Positions 15,890 through 26,374 of a stretch of DNA of 64,000 nucleotides are shown piece by piece. This stretch comes from Bacillus sp. SB49 (GTDB lineage Bacteria; Bacillota; Bacilli; Bacillales; Halobacillaceae): contig NZ_CP048117.1 in the NCBI RefSeq assembly GCF_000469135.2, forward strand, positions 2,331,501 to 2,395,500, read 5' to 3'. The translations under genes and the position numbers were made by a program. How positions within the stretch are numbered: the first letter of the stretch is position 1; every line of letters begins with the position of its first letter. The notes beneath the pieces were generated by a model. The model was not told where the DNA came from. It did not search any database and saw nothing but the letters and a program-made list of their open reading frames with translations.

Positions 15890-18526
15890 CTAGGCTTTCT
15901 GTCCCGCATATTCTTTGGCATACGTAAGAGCATCCGGGATTTTGGAAGCATCTTTGCCGCCTGCCTGCGCCATATCCGGACGGCCTCCGCCGCCGCCGCC
16001 GCAGATAGCAGCTGCTTCTTTAATCAATTGACCGGCATGATACCCTTCTTCTACTAAATCCTTGGATACTCCTGCAATTAATTGAACTTTCTCGCCGTTA
16101 GGTGCAGCCAGCAGAATAATGCCGGATCCAAGCTTCTGCTTCAAGTCATCCACCATGGAACGAAGGCTGTTCATATCCTTGACATCCACTTTCTTCGCAA
16201 GGACCTTCACGCCTGCTACTTCCTCTACATCATCAAGGATGCTGGAAGCTTCCAGGTTGGATAGTTTAGCGCTGAGTGAATCCTTCTCTTTCTGAAGCTC
16301 TTTCATTTCTTTATGAAGAGCATCGATCCGGTCCGGCACCTGTTCCGGCTTCGTTTTAAGAAGCGCTCCCGCCTCTCTCAAGACGTTTTCCTTTTTATTC
16401 ATATACAGATAAGCATCTTTGGCAGTCACAGCTTCTACCCTGCGCGTCCCTGCACCGATACCGGTTTCGGAAACGATCTTGAACAGGCCGATTTCCGCTG
16501 TGTTCTGCACGTGACAGCCGCCGCAAAGCTCAAGGCTGTAATCGCCGACTTGAACGACTCTTACAGTGTTTCCGTATTTTTCTCCGAAAAGCGCCATTGC
16601 TCCCTTTTCTTTTGCTTCTTCGATAGAGCTCAGCTCGATCGTTACAGGGATCGACTGCCACACCTTCTCGTTTACGATGGATTCAATCTGCTCCATTTCT
16701 TCGTCGGATACAGAGCCGAAATGGGAGAAGTCAAAGCGGAGGCGATCCGGTTCAACGAGGGATCCCGCCTGATTAACATGATCTCCAAGGACATCCTTCA
16801 ATGCCTGATGAAGGAGATGGGTCGCTGTGTGGTTCTTGACGATAAAGGAACGGCTTCCCGGATCCACCTCGGCAACCACTTTCGTACCCTTCTCCATGGA
16901 TCCTTCCCGGACGATTGCTTCGTGCATATGTTGTCCATTAGGAGCTTTCTTTACATCCGTCACTTCCAAAAGAGCCGCTTCCGAGCGCAGGAACCCTTTA
17001 TCTGATACCTGACCTCCGCTTTCCGCATAGAAAGTCGTTTGATCGAGGAAGAGATACACCGTATCCCCCGCTTCGGCATGCACAGCGAAATCTTTTCCTT
17101 TTATCATTTCAACAACCACCGCTTCTGTCCGCAGGTGATCATACCCGATAAAGGAGCTTTCCACATGGACATCTCCAAGTACTCCGTCCTGTACCTGCAT
17201 GGAGTCCGTCTTCTGGCGGGCGTTGCGGGCACGCTCCCGCTGTTTCTCCATTTCTTCACGGAAACCTGCTTCATCAATGGTGAATCCAGCTTCTGCTACA
17301 TATTCTTCTGTGAGCTCTTTTGGAAACCCATACGTATCATAAAGGCGGAAAACTTCCGTTCCAGGAAAGACGCTGCTTCCTTTCTCTGATTCCTGCTTCA
17401 TAATAGTAGAGAGGATTTGCAGTCCGTCATTCAGCGTTTCGTGGAAACGTTCTTCTTCGGTCTTGATGACGTTTTTAATGAATGCTTCCTTCTCTTTCAC
17501 TTCTGGATAGAAATCGACCATGATATTAGATACTTGCGGGACAAGTTTATACATAAACGGTTTATCGATTCCAATCTGCTTAGCAAAGCGAACCGCTCTT
17601 CTCAGCAGACGGCGCAGGACATACCCGCGTCCTTCGTTGGAAGGCAGGGCTCCATCACTGACAGCGAACGTTACGGTTCTCATGTGATCGGCGATGACTT
17701 TAAATGCTGCATCTCCATCGACACTGTCTCCATAGGCTGCTTCGGCAATTTCTTCTGTTGCTCTAATGATTGGAATAAACAAATCTGTTTCAAAGTTCGT
17801 TTCCGTCTCCTGGATGACACATACCATCCGCTCCAAGCCCATTCCTGTATCGATATTCTTCTTCGGAAGCGGTGTGTACGTATCGTCAGGGTTATGGTTG
17901 AACTGCGAGAACACAAGGTTCCAGATTTCCAAATACCGTTCATTCTCGCCGCCTGGATATAATTCCGGGTCGTTGGAGTCGCTGCCGTATTTCTCGCCGC
18001 GATCATAGAAAATTTCGGTGTTCGGTCCGCTCGGCCCTTCTCCGATGTCCCAGAAGTTCTCTTCAATTCGGATGATCCTCTCGACAGGAAGACCGATCTT
18101 TTTCTCCCAGATTTGATAAGCCTCATCATCTTCCGGATGGACAGTCACAGAGAGCTTCTCCGGATCGAAGCCGATCCATTTCTCGCTTGTTAGAAACTCC
18201 CACGCCCACTCTATAGCCTCTTCTTTGAAATAATCTCCAATAGAGAAATTCCCCAGCATTTCGAAGAATGTATGGTGTCTTGCCGTAAAACCGACATTTT
18301 CAATATCGTTGGTTCGAATCGACTTCTGGGCATTGACGATTCTCGGGTTTTCCGGAACCACCCGTCCGTCAAAATACTTCTTCAATGTCGCTACACCACT
18401 GTTGATCCATAAAAGCGTCGGATCCTCATGAGGAACGAGGGATGCACTTGGTTCCACACGGTGGCCTTTCTCCTTGAAAAAATCAAGGAACATTTGTCGA
18501 ACATCTGCGGATGTCAATTTCTTCAT
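15890..18526 (-). CDS. alaS: Alanyl-tRNA synthetase
   Basis: Full-length class II synthetase of 878 residues: N-terminal catalytic core ([24 protein letters not shown]), editing domain with zinc ligands HTATHLLH and CGGCH, a coiled region, and a C-terminal domain ending in the glycine-rich [15 protein letters not shown]. It heads the alaS-yrzL-ruvX-yrzB operon and is controlled by an alanine T-box leader. Confidence 0.98.
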   Translation of the reverse strand: MKKLTSADVRQMFLDFFKEKGHRVEPSASLVPHEDPTLLWINSGVATLKKYFDGRVVPENPRIVNAQKSIRTNDIENVGFTARHHTFFEMLGNFSIGDYFKEEAIEWAWEFLTSEKWIGFDPEKLSVTVHPEDDEAYQIWEKKIGLPVERIIRIEENFWDIGEGPSGPNTEIFYDRGEKYGSDSNDPELYPGGENERYLEIWNLVFSQFNHNPDDTYTPLPKKNIDTGMGLERMVCVIQETETNFETDLFIPIIRATEEIAEAAYGDSVDGDAAFKVIADHMRTVTFAVSDGALPSNEGRGYVLRRLLRRAVRFAKQIGIDKPFMYKLVPQVSNIMVDFYPEVKEKEAFIKNVIKTEEERFHETLNDGLQILSTIMKQESEKGSSVFPGTEVFRLYDTYGFPKELTEEYVAEAGFTIDEAGFREEMEKQRERARNARQKTDSMQVQDGVLGDVHVESSFIGYDHLRTEAVVVEMIKGKDFAVHAEAGDTVYLFLDQTTFYAESGGQVSDKGFLRSEAALLEVTDVKKAPNGQHMHEAIVREGSMEKGTKVVAEVDPGSRSFIVKNHTATHLLHQALKDVLGDHVNQAGSLVEPDRLRFDFSHFGSVSDEEMEQIESIVNEKVWQSIPVTIELSSIEEAKEKGAMALFGEKYGNTVRVVQVGDYSLELCGGCHVQNTAEIGLFKIVSETGIGAGTRRVEAVTAKDAYLYMNKKENVLREAGALLKTKPEQVPDRIDALHKEMKELQKEKDSLSAKLSNLEASSILDDVEEVAGVKVLAKKVDVKDMNSLRSMVDDLKQKLGSGIILLAAPNGEKVQLIAGVSKDLVEEGYHAGQLIKEAAAICGGGGGGRPDMAQAGGKDASKIPDALTYAKEYAGQKA

Positions 18527-18594
18527 AACAGAAACCTCCTTGAATTATATACAATTTAGACGGTACTGGACGAAGCTTCATCTTTGACAGACAC

Positions 18595-18860
18595 AGAAAA
18601 AACTCCCGTCTCTGCCTGATGATTCGGCAGGGACGGGAGTTTTTCCGCGGTACCACCCTGATTATAGACCTGTTGCATCTATCATCTCGAATGCTGATAA
18701 CGTAGCATGAATCCGGCGGGGATTAGCCGCACTCCGGAATAGCGTTCAGCAACGATCATGGAGCACGTCTTTCAGCCAGGGACGTACCTCTCTATCCATA
18801 AACAATGTCGCTTACTCGGTTCCTTCTTCGTGTTCTTCGTCCAAATAGTCTTCGCTATGC
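18595..18860 (-). promoter_or_regulatory. T-box riboswitch of alaS (alanine specifier)
   Basis: The 362-base gap between alaS and yrrI holds a T-box leader. The conserved antiterminator sequence AGGGTGGTACCGCGG lies at about 18646-18660 on the minus strand, followed by a GC-rich terminator stem (18601-18643) and T-run. Upstream, stem I has the AGTA and AGAGAGG elements, and TGAAC is followed by GCT at 18743-18741, an alanine codon with a purine after it, matching the specifier position. Uncharged tRNA-Ala would stabilise the antiterminator and raise alaS expression. Confidence 0.93.
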
Positions 18861-18863
18861 GTA

Positions 18864-18892
18864 ATTATAGATAACTGTCCTTCATCTGTCAA
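18864..18892 (-). promoter_or_regulatory. Consensus sigma-A promoter of alaS
   Basis: TTGACA and TATAAT, both perfect, are separated by 17 bases on the minus strand. The -35 overlaps the yrrI stop codon, so yrrI and alaS are packed with no spare DNA. Start predicted near 18857. Confidence 0.85.
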
Positions 18893-19950
18893 TGCCCGAG
18901 CCTTCCCGCCCTGATTTCATCAACGACGACCTTGAGGCAGGTGAGGACAGGTACAGCAAGAATCATTCCTGGTATGCCGGCAAGTTCCCCACCTGCCAGG
19001 AGGGCGAGAATAATCAAAAGCGGGTGGATATGGATACTTCTCCCCATAATGTAAGGGGATAATAGATTCCCCTCCAGCACCTGAATGACAACTACGACGG
19101 CAAGAGTAAACAGCAAGGCCTGAAAAGAAACCGTCAAAGCCACAACCAGAGCCGGTCCTGCTCCAAGGAGCGGACCGAAATAAGGGATAATATTCGTGAC
19201 CCCCGCGACCAATCCAAGTACGAGCGGGTATGGCAGATCGATCAGCCAGAATCCAATTGTCGCAAATACACCGACAAATAAACTGATCAACAACTGTCCT
19301 CTGATATATCCGCCAAGAGAATGATTTAACTGAATAACCAGCCTTTGTGCTTCCTGGTGCCAGCTGCGGGGCAGGAGGTGGAGAAAGGCAAGACCGATTC
19401 TTTTATAATCTTTCAGGAAATAAAACGTCATAACCGGGATGACCGCCAGCAGGATGATCATATTGAAGATGCCACTCAAACCCGTGAATACGGCCATCAG
19501 TCTGGCGCTCAATCCTTCTTCGAAGGTTGTGATGGCTTGATCCAGCTTATGGTGCATCCCATCCGGAAGTCGTTCCGTATGGGCATAGTATTCCTTCGTC
19601 CATGCCTGGTATGACGCAGCAAGATCAGGCAGTTGGTCATTAAGAAGCTTTACTTGCTCCAAAAGACGGGGATACCCCTTGTAGATGCCCCAGCTCGTAA
19701 GGGAAAAGAACAGCAGGAATATAAGCAGAATTGCAATTGCCCTCCGCACTCCAACACCTTCCAGCGTTTTCACCAGTGGATGAAGTAAAAGCGAGAGTAC
19801 AAGAGCAAGGACAAATGGTAACAGCACTCGTCCAACCATTACGAGTACATGATCGTAGTATGGAAACAGCCAGGCAAGAAGCAGCAGCGTAAGCAGGATG
19901 ATGAATAGTATAGAGAGACGACGCAGCCATTTGGAAGAGCGGTCCGTCAT
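18889..19950 (-). CDS. yrrI: AI-2E family transporter (YrrI)
   Basis: 353-residue polytopic protein of the AI-2E/UPF0118 family with about seven to eight helices. Typical regions are the N-terminal helices, a central soluble segment, SLGGYIRGQLLISLFVG, and the C-terminal PYFGPLLGAGPALVVAL and IMGRSIHIHPLLIILALLAGGELAGIPGM. The transported compound cannot be told; some homologues are Na+/H+ antiporters. Its ATG overlaps the stop of the upstream zinc-ribbon gene. Same position before alaS as in B. subtilis. Confidence 0.88.
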   Translation of the reverse strand: MTDRSSKWLRRLSILFIILLTLLLLAWLFPYYDHVLVMVGRVLLPFVLALVLSLLLHPLVKTLEGVGVRRAIAILLIFLLFFSLTSWGIYKGYPRLLEQVKLLNDQLPDLAASYQAWTKEYYAHTERLPDGMHHKLDQAITTFEEGLSARLMAVFTGLSGIFNMIILLAVIPVMTFYFLKDYKRIGLAFLHLLPRSWHQEAQRLVIQLNHSLGGYIRGQLLISLFVGVFATIGFWLIDLPYPLVLGLVAGVTNIIPYFGPLLGAGPALVVALTVSFQALLFTLAVVVVIQVLEGNLLSPYIMGRSIHIHPLLIILALLAGGELAGIPGMILAVPVLTCLKVVVDEIRAGRLGH

Positions 19951-20123
19951 GAACCTTGCTGATAGAAAATATCATTTAGCGAGCTGAGACTGCCGTCCTC
20001 TTCGATTTGGTTGATGTTCATCTTCCCGTCCTCCATTGTCAGTTCAAGACAACAAGTCCAGCAATAATACTGGTCGTTACCGATTTTGCCCAGCTGTTTT
20101 TCTTTGCAGTTCGGACACCTCAT
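19947..20123 (-). CDS. Small zinc-ribbon protein, 58 residues
   Basis: A short gene beginning MRCPNCKEKQLGKIG. Cysteines at 3, 6, 21 and 24 (CPNC and CWTC) form a one-knuckle-pair zinc ribbon, with an extra Cys25; the C-terminal half is acidic. AAAAGGGG about ten bases before the ATG serves as ribosome site, and the stop TGA overlaps the yrrI ATG, a coupled arrangement. It may be the counterpart of one of the small yrz genes near yrrI in B. subtilis, but I cannot assign it firmly. Function unknown. Confidence 0.78.
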   Translation of the reverse strand: MRCPNCKEKQLGKIGNDQYYCWTCCLELTMEDGKMNINQIEEDGSLSSLNDIFYQQGS

Positions 20124-20172
20124 TGGTACAAACCCCTTTTTTTACCAATCAGTATGCCCGACTCTCTCTTAT

Positions 20173-20991
20173 TCATACATTCAGCAGATTACGTACCCAT
20201 TGGATCCCCTCTTCTACCTGCTTTTCTGATGGATGTGTGTGTGGTGTATGTTCAAAAATAAAAAACTTCTCTCTTCCCTGACATAAAACCTGCAGCAAAT
20301 CTTTCATGTCAAAACCTCCCTGCCACTGATGATAGTCAGGGTGAATGGGCGCCCAGAAGTATGTTTCGAGTAAAGAAGTGACATTGTGCATGTGGACCAC
20401 ACGAATGTATGGAAGCAGCGGTTCTATGTACGTTCTCCAGTCGTTTTTGCATGCCATCATGTAATCACCGATATCAACACAGATATCCAGAGGACTAAAC
20501 GTCCGGCCAGACATTAAAAACTCATGGAGATAGCGGATGCCGTCCACGGACATGTCCTGTCCAAGCTTAGGCTCACAAACGATCGGGATATCATAGGTCT
20601 TCTGAAGTTCTGCAAGGTAGGAGATCCCTTCCTCCATGGCTTGCATCGGGTTATTGTGGCTCCCTTTAAAATAAGGGAAATGGACCAGGATGTAGGAGGC
20701 TCCCGCTTCCTTTACCATTTCGACATCGCTCTTAAACCGATTCCTTCCGTCTTTCGGATCCATGGCTACTTTTTCAATCAGGTCGTATTTGCTTCCTCCG
20801 CGAAGAAGAGGTGCATGAACGCCGAACGTGCCACCCTGTTCTTTCTGTAAGCATAAAAACTGTTCCATCGATGCCCGGTCCCGAAACTCTCCGATCTCCA
20901 CATGAGCGTGTCCCCATTTAAACAATTCATCGAACTTATCCGGATCCGACATGATGGTACTGCCGGACATACCAAGTGTATGACCCATCAT
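20173..20991 (-). CDS. TIM-barrel sugar phosphate isomerase/epimerase family protein
   Basis: 272-residue protein of the AP endonuclease 2/xylose isomerase-like TIM-barrel class. Pattern features are VHAPLL, YILVHFPYFKG, PIVCEPKLG with a metal-type Glu, DICVDIGDYM, VVHMHNV and a C-terminal FIFEHTPHTHP, giving plausible His/Glu/Asp metal ligands. Substrate unknown. The ATG at 20991 follows AAAGGCGGG; the frame would otherwise run into recD2, whose stop is 14 bases upstream. I do not recall a counterpart here in B. subtilis. Confidence 0.75.
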   Translation of the reverse strand: MMGHTLGMSGSTIMSDPDKFDELFKWGHAHVEIGEFRDRASMEQFLCLQKEQGGTFGVHAPLLRGGSKYDLIEKVAMDPKDGRNRFKSDVEMVKEAGASYILVHFPYFKGSHNNPMQAMEEGISYLAELQKTYDIPIVCEPKLGQDMSVDGIRYLHEFLMSGRTFSPLDICVDIGDYMMACKNDWRTYIEPLLPYIRVVHMHNVTSLLETYFWAPIHPDYHQWQGGFDMKDLLQVLCQGREKFFIFEHTPHTHPSEKQVEEGIQWVRNLLNV

Positions 20992-21004
20992 CAATCCCGC
21001 CTTT

Positions 21005-23332
21005 CTACATGAAATCGTACGGGGAGAGCTGTTCCTCTTCTTCCTCTCCATTTACGTCCTGAGGTTCCTCGGACTGCAGCTTCTCTTTGAGCATGGTGTA
21101 TCGGGTGTTGGTATCCGTCGTCCCGATGCCGTCCAGAAATGCTTCTTTATCTCCACAGATGATCAATGACTGCTTCGAACGAGTGATAGCCGTATAAAGT
21201 AAGTTTTTCCTGAGCATCCTCCGGTAACTTCTTACAACAGGAAGAACAACGATCGCAAACTCACTCCCCTGTGACTTGTGAATTGACGTGCAGTAGGCGT
21301 GCATGACGTTATTCAAATCCTTCTTCGGGTAGACTACCTCTTTCCCATCGAAGTCAATGACCAGCTGCTCGACACCGTCCGTATTCTCTTCTTCACGGAA
21401 AATGGCGACCACCTCTCCAATGTCCCCATTGTACACTCCGTCTTCCGGTTGGTTGACCAATTGGATCACTTTGTCCCCTTTTCTATAGGTGACGTCAAAA
21501 TAAGTCAAATCCCGTTTCTGCTTATGCTTGGGATTGACCGATTCCTGAATGCTTCGATTAAGCTGATGAATCCCTACTTCTGTCCGGTACATCGGTGCCA
21601 GGACCTGAAGATCCTTCATCTCGATCCCTTTCTCCTGCGCTTTCTTCACGATGTTTGTAACGAGGTCGCTCAGCTGGTGTTCTTTAGCGGGGATGAAATT
21701 AAAATCATGCTCCTTCACAAGCGAGCGGATCGAGCAGGTATCGTTTTTGATCTCGTGCGCGAGCTGAATGATTTTCGAACCCTCTTTCTGGCGGTACACC
21801 TCCGTCAATTTAGTGGAAGGGATGACTCCTGATGCCAATAAATCCGCCAGCACCTGGCCGGGGCCGACAGACGGCAGCTGGTCTTCATCCCCGACGAGAA
21901 GCACCTGCATATTAGACGGAACAGCCCGGAACAGCTGATTCGCAAGCCAAACATCCACCATAGAGAATTCATCCACGATCAAAACATTGCCTTCCAATGG
22001 ATTATTTTGATTCCTTTCAAACGAGTCGTGACCGTCCCAGCCGAGAAGACGGTGGATCGTACTCGCCGGCAGCCCTGTCGATTCGGTCATACGTTTCGCG
22101 GCACGACCGGTCGGAGCTGCTAAAACGAACGGAAACGGCTTATCACTTCCATAGTCTTCCGGATCCATAGAAAGCTCGTTCAGGCCGGCATATGTTTGGA
22201 GAATCCCTTTAATGACGGTCGTTTTCCCTGTCCCCGGTCCACCGGTAAGAATCATTAGTTTGGACTGAAGAGCTTGTTCAATCGCCTTATACTGCTCTTC
22301 TCCGTAACTGATGGCTTCCTCTTCCTCCAACTTGCCGATGAGCTTTAACAAATCCGCCTGCGTGTGTTCCGCTTCCACTTCTTCTATTTGAATGCGGTCC
22401 AAGTGCGTGCGAACCCCGTTTTCCGCAAAATAAAGCGAAGGCAGATACACACGATTTTCTTCGATGTAGACATATTTCTCTTCACCAAGATTGATGATCT
22501 GTTCAGAAAGCTGTTCAAAGGAGATGGACCCGTTCTCTCCCTGATTAAGCAGTTGTTCTACCTGTAACAGGCACTCTTCTGTCGGAAGGTACACGTGTCC
22601 CGCTCCCATGCTTTTCTGCATGATATAGAGGCAGGCAGCCCGGATCCTTGTCGGATGATCCAGAGACAGATTCTGGGCTTTGGCGATCTCATCCGCGCGA
22701 TGGAAACCGAATCCTTCTACATGAAAGACGAGTTGATAAGGATCTTCCTCGATGATGGCCATCGTTTGATCTTGGAACGCCTGATAAATTTTCTGAGCAA
22801 GTTTCAAACCGAATCCATATTGGGACAGATGTACCATCACATGCTCGAATCCTTGATGCTCTTTCAGTGCGTAGTAAAGCTGCTCTGCTTTTTCTTCAGG
22901 CAGCTTCGGTACTTCCTTCAACACATCGCGATCGGAAAGGATTTTGGAAACGGCCTTCTCTCCAAGATGCTCCACGATCCGCTCTGCCGTTTTCTTTCCG
23001 ATTCCATGAAAGAGATCACTGGACAAATACAGAACCAACCCGTCTTTCGTTTCCGGAAGTACACGATGATACATCTGAACCTCGTACTGCTTCCCGAACT
23101 TCTTATGATTTTTAAATTCTCCATGAAAGATATACGTCTCCCCTTCTTCGAGGGGGGAGAAATGACCTTTGATCACAAGATTCTTATCATCGAAGTCTTC
23201 GTTCGTTTCTGTCACCTTGATCGAAGCGATGGAGAACTGCTCCGTCTCCTTATGGAAGATCATCCGGGCCAGTTCCCCTTTGACATAAGGGCGTTCTTCT
23301 TCCGTTTCATTAAAAAGGGATGGTTGCATCAT
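21005..23332 (-). CDS. recD2: RecD2 family ATP-dependent DNA helicase
   Basis: 775-residue superfamily 1B helicase (YrrC). An N-terminal OB-like and helix-hairpin-helix region (LFHGIGKKTAERIVEHLG) precedes the motor: Walker A GGPGTGKTTVIKG, Walker B VDEFSMVDV, GDEDQLPSVGPGQVLADLL, and the C-terminal UvrD-like motif AYCTSIHKSQGSEF with YTAITRSKQSL. RecD2 acts without RecBC in fork protection and mismatch repair. The C-terminal tail is acidic. Gap to the TPR gene upstream is 20 bases. Confidence 0.96.
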   Translation of the reverse strand: MMQPSLFNETEEERPYVKGELARMIFHKETEQFSIASIKVTETNEDFDDKNLVIKGHFSPLEEGETYIFHGEFKNHKKFGKQYEVQMYHRVLPETKDGLVLYLSSDLFHGIGKKTAERIVEHLGEKAVSKILSDRDVLKEVPKLPEEKAEQLYYALKEHQGFEHVMVHLSQYGFGLKLAQKIYQAFQDQTMAIIEEDPYQLVFHVEGFGFHRADEIAKAQNLSLDHPTRIRAACLYIMQKSMGAGHVYLPTEECLLQVEQLLNQGENGSISFEQLSEQIINLGEEKYVYIEENRVYLPSLYFAENGVRTHLDRIQIEEVEAEHTQADLLKLIGKLEEEEAISYGEEQYKAIEQALQSKLMILTGGPGTGKTTVIKGILQTYAGLNELSMDPEDYGSDKPFPFVLAAPTGRAAKRMTESTGLPASTIHRLLGWDGHDSFERNQNNPLEGNVLIVDEFSMVDVWLANQLFRAVPSNMQVLLVGDEDQLPSVGPGQVLADLLASGVIPSTKLTEVYRQKEGSKIIQLAHEIKNDTCSIRSLVKEHDFNFIPAKEHQLSDLVTNIVKKAQEKGIEMKDLQVLAPMYRTEVGIHQLNRSIQESVNPKHKQKRDLTYFDVTYRKGDKVIQLVNQPEDGVYNGDIGEVVAIFREEENTDGVEQLVIDFDGKEVVYPKKDLNNVMHAYCTSIHKSQGSEFAIVVLPVVRSYRRMLRKNLLYTAITRSKQSLIICGDKEAFLDGIGTTDTNTRYTMLKEKLQSEEPQDVNGEEEEEQLSPYDFM

Positions 23333-23352
23333 ATGCGTCGTTCTCCTTCGTT

Positions 23353-24012
23353 CTACTCGTTTAGCGCTTGTTCCACTTGTCCTTTGGCGTGGGCGGCAAG
23401 CATATGCTCGGGGTTTATTTCCAAGGCTTTGGAGAAGTGTTCCAAAGCTTTTTCCGCTTCTTCTTTATGAAGAGCCACCACACCAAGATTGTAATGGGCG
23501 TCACTATGCTGTTCTTCCAATTGTAGCACATGATGCATGACCTGTTCAGCCTGTTCAATCGCTCCATTTTGGGCGAGACACAGGCCGTATTGAAACTGAA
23601 TATCCACATCTTCTGGAGCGAGTTCGGAAGCCGTTAACAAATATGGAAGCGCCATTTTCACTTGATCTTGATGCAGGAAGGTCAGGCCGAGCATGAAATG
23701 GACATCAGCTTCATTCAGGCCCTTCTTTATGGCAGTAAGGAACTGTATTTGTGCCTTATTATAATCTTCCTGTTCATAATAGACATTCCCCAAACCGTAA
23801 AATGCCGTCGCTGCTGTCTCATCTAACTCTATAGCTCGATGGTAAAACCGTTCTGCCCGTTCATAGTCGTTCATATGTGTGAGCAGGTTACCAAAGTTGA
23901 TATACCCCACAGGCTCTTTAGGATTTTCGTCAATTGCTTCGGTAAACAGTTTTGCGGCTTCCTCGTAATCATGGTTCTGCATGCGTTCAATTCCCTGTTT
24001 CAATTTATCCAT
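23353..24012 (-). CDS. yrrB: TPR-repeat protein (YrrB)
   Basis: 219 residues made of about six tetratricopeptide repeats, for example EPVGYINFGNLLTHMNDYERA and ATAFYGLGNVYYEQEDYNKA, with no signal peptide or membrane helix, so a cytoplasmic scaffold is likely. The frame opens at 24072, but the ATG at 24012 has GGAAAGGGG upstream and fits B. subtilis YrrB (206). It lies between mnmA, from which it is separated by a terminator, and recD2. Confidence 0.88.
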   Translation of the reverse strand: MDKLKQGIERMQNHDYEEAAKLFTEAIDENPKEPVGYINFGNLLTHMNDYERAERFYHRAIELDETAATAFYGLGNVYYEQEDYNKAQIQFLTAIKKGLNEADVHFMLGLTFLHQDQVKMALPYLLTASELAPEDVDIQFQYGLCLAQNGAIEQAEQVMHHVLQLEEQHSDAHYNLGVVALHKEEAEKALEHFSKALEINPEHMLAAHAKGQVEQALNE

Positions 24013-24044
24013 CGTTTTTCCCCTTTCCGTTCTTTGTTTCCCAT

Positions 24045-24076
24045 AAAAAAGCCATGTCCGTTGATGGGACATGGCC
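24045..24076 (-). terminator. Terminator of mnmA
   Basis: GCCATGTCC and GGACATGGC (24051-24059 with 24067-24075) form a perfect 9-bp stem followed by six T on the minus strand, just after the mnmA stop at 24082. Some read-through into yrrB-recD2 is possible since no clear promoter was found there. Confidence 0.88.
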
Positions 24077-24081
24077 TGGTT

Positions 24082-25209
<1,128 letters not shown>

Positions 25210-26352
25210 TTAGACAGTCAAACGTTTAATGATTCGACTGACTCGTCTTGCTGCTTCTACTATATTTTCTTCATCGTTCGCCAAGCCGAAACTAAAACGA
25301 ATCGAATTTGTGGTTCTTGGGTCATTTTTTCCGAACATTTCCGTCAGTACATGAGAAGGCTCTACGGACCCGGCAGTGCAGGCACTTCCGCTGGATGCGG
25401 CGATGCCGTCCAGATCAAAGTTTGTCAGAAGTGCTTCTACGTTCATCCCCGGAAAACTGATGTTTACGATCGATTCCACTGTCCATTCTTCCGGACTGTT
25501 CACATGGAAATCAACCGCTCCTTCTTTCAGTGTCTCTAGAAACAGCCGTTTAAATCCTGCATATTTTTCTTTCGTAGAGCTTCTCTCCGCCTGCATGATC
25601 TCCACGGCTTTCTCCAAGCCTTTGACGGCAGGGATGTTCTCTGTACCGGCACGACGCTTCCGTTCCTGTTCTCCTCCATGTTGAAGAGACTCAAGCGGCG
25701 TTCCTTCCCTGGCATATAAAAATCCGATACCCTTCGGACCATTAATTTTATGACCGGAGACAGCAAGCAGGTCTACCGGAAGCTCGGACACATCAATATC
25801 GATCAATCCATACGCCTGGACGATATCCGAATGGAACAAAGCCTGATGATCAGCTAAAAGTGCTGCTGCCTTCTCAATAGGCTGGACAGCTCCCGTCTCG
25901 TTATTGACCATCATAATCGAGACAAGAATGGTTTCTTCTCTCAATGCTTCTTCCAAATCCTTCATCCTGATGATTCCTTGTTCATCGACAGGAAGGTAAG
26001 TCACTTCAAACCCCTGCTTTTCCAAGTGTTCGACTGCATGTAATGTAGCATGATGTTCGACCGAGGTGGTAATGATATGCTTACCCTTCCCGGAATTTGC
26101 TAAAGCAGATCCGATGACTGCAAGGTTATCCGCTTCCGTACCTCCACTTGTAAAGATAATCTCTTTCTCATCTGCCTGGATGCTCTTTGCAATAGTTCGT
26201 CTCGCCTCATCGAGAATCCGGCGTGCTTTCCGCCCGAATTGATGGACGCTGGACGGGTTCCCGAACACCTCTTCAAATACGGGAACCATCGTCTTGACAA
26301 CATCCGGATGAACCGGTGACGTCGCAGCATGATCTAAATAGATAGGTTTCAT
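25210..26352 (-). CDS. iscS: Cysteine desulfurase IscS/NifS type
   Basis: PLP enzyme of 380 residues that delivers cysteine sulfur, here probably to MnmA (the B. subtilis YrvO-MnmA pair). The PLP lysine is in VSGHKINGPKG, the active-site cysteine in SSGSACTAGSVEPSHVL, and HHA in TSVEHHATLHA. The ATG at 26352 gives MKPIYLDHAATSP; ribosome site GATGGAG. Between cymR and mnmA on the same strand, so a single sulfur operon is likely. Confidence 0.95.
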   Translation of the reverse strand: MKPIYLDHAATSPVHPDVVKTMVPVFEEVFGNPSSVHQFGRKARRILDEARRTIAKSIQADEKEIIFTSGGTEADNLAVIGSALANSGKGKHIITTSVEHHATLHAVEHLEKQGFEVTYLPVDEQGIIRMKDLEEALREETILVSIMMVNNETGAVQPIEKAAALLADHQALFHSDIVQAYGLIDIDVSELPVDLLAVSGHKINGPKGIGFLYAREGTPLESLQHGGEQERKRRAGTENIPAVKGLEKAVEIMQAERSSTKEKYAGFKRLFLETLKEGAVDFHVNSPEEWTVESIVNISFPGMNVEALLTNFDLDGIAASSGSACTAGSVEPSHVLTEMFGKNDPRTTNSIRFSFGLANDEENIVEAARRVSRIIKRLTV

Positions 26353-26374
26353 TTCGTTCACTCCATCAAAGGTA

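Noticed and set aside
16313-17005. 230-codon plus-strand open frame opposite alaS
   Set aside because: It lies wholly inside alaS, which is conserved throughout; the translation looks like a shadow rich in Phe, Ser and Arg.
22595-23470. 291-codon plus-strand open frame opposite recD2
   Set aside because: recD2 on the other strand has complete helicase motifs across the same bases; the antisense frame has no recognisable domain or ribosome site.
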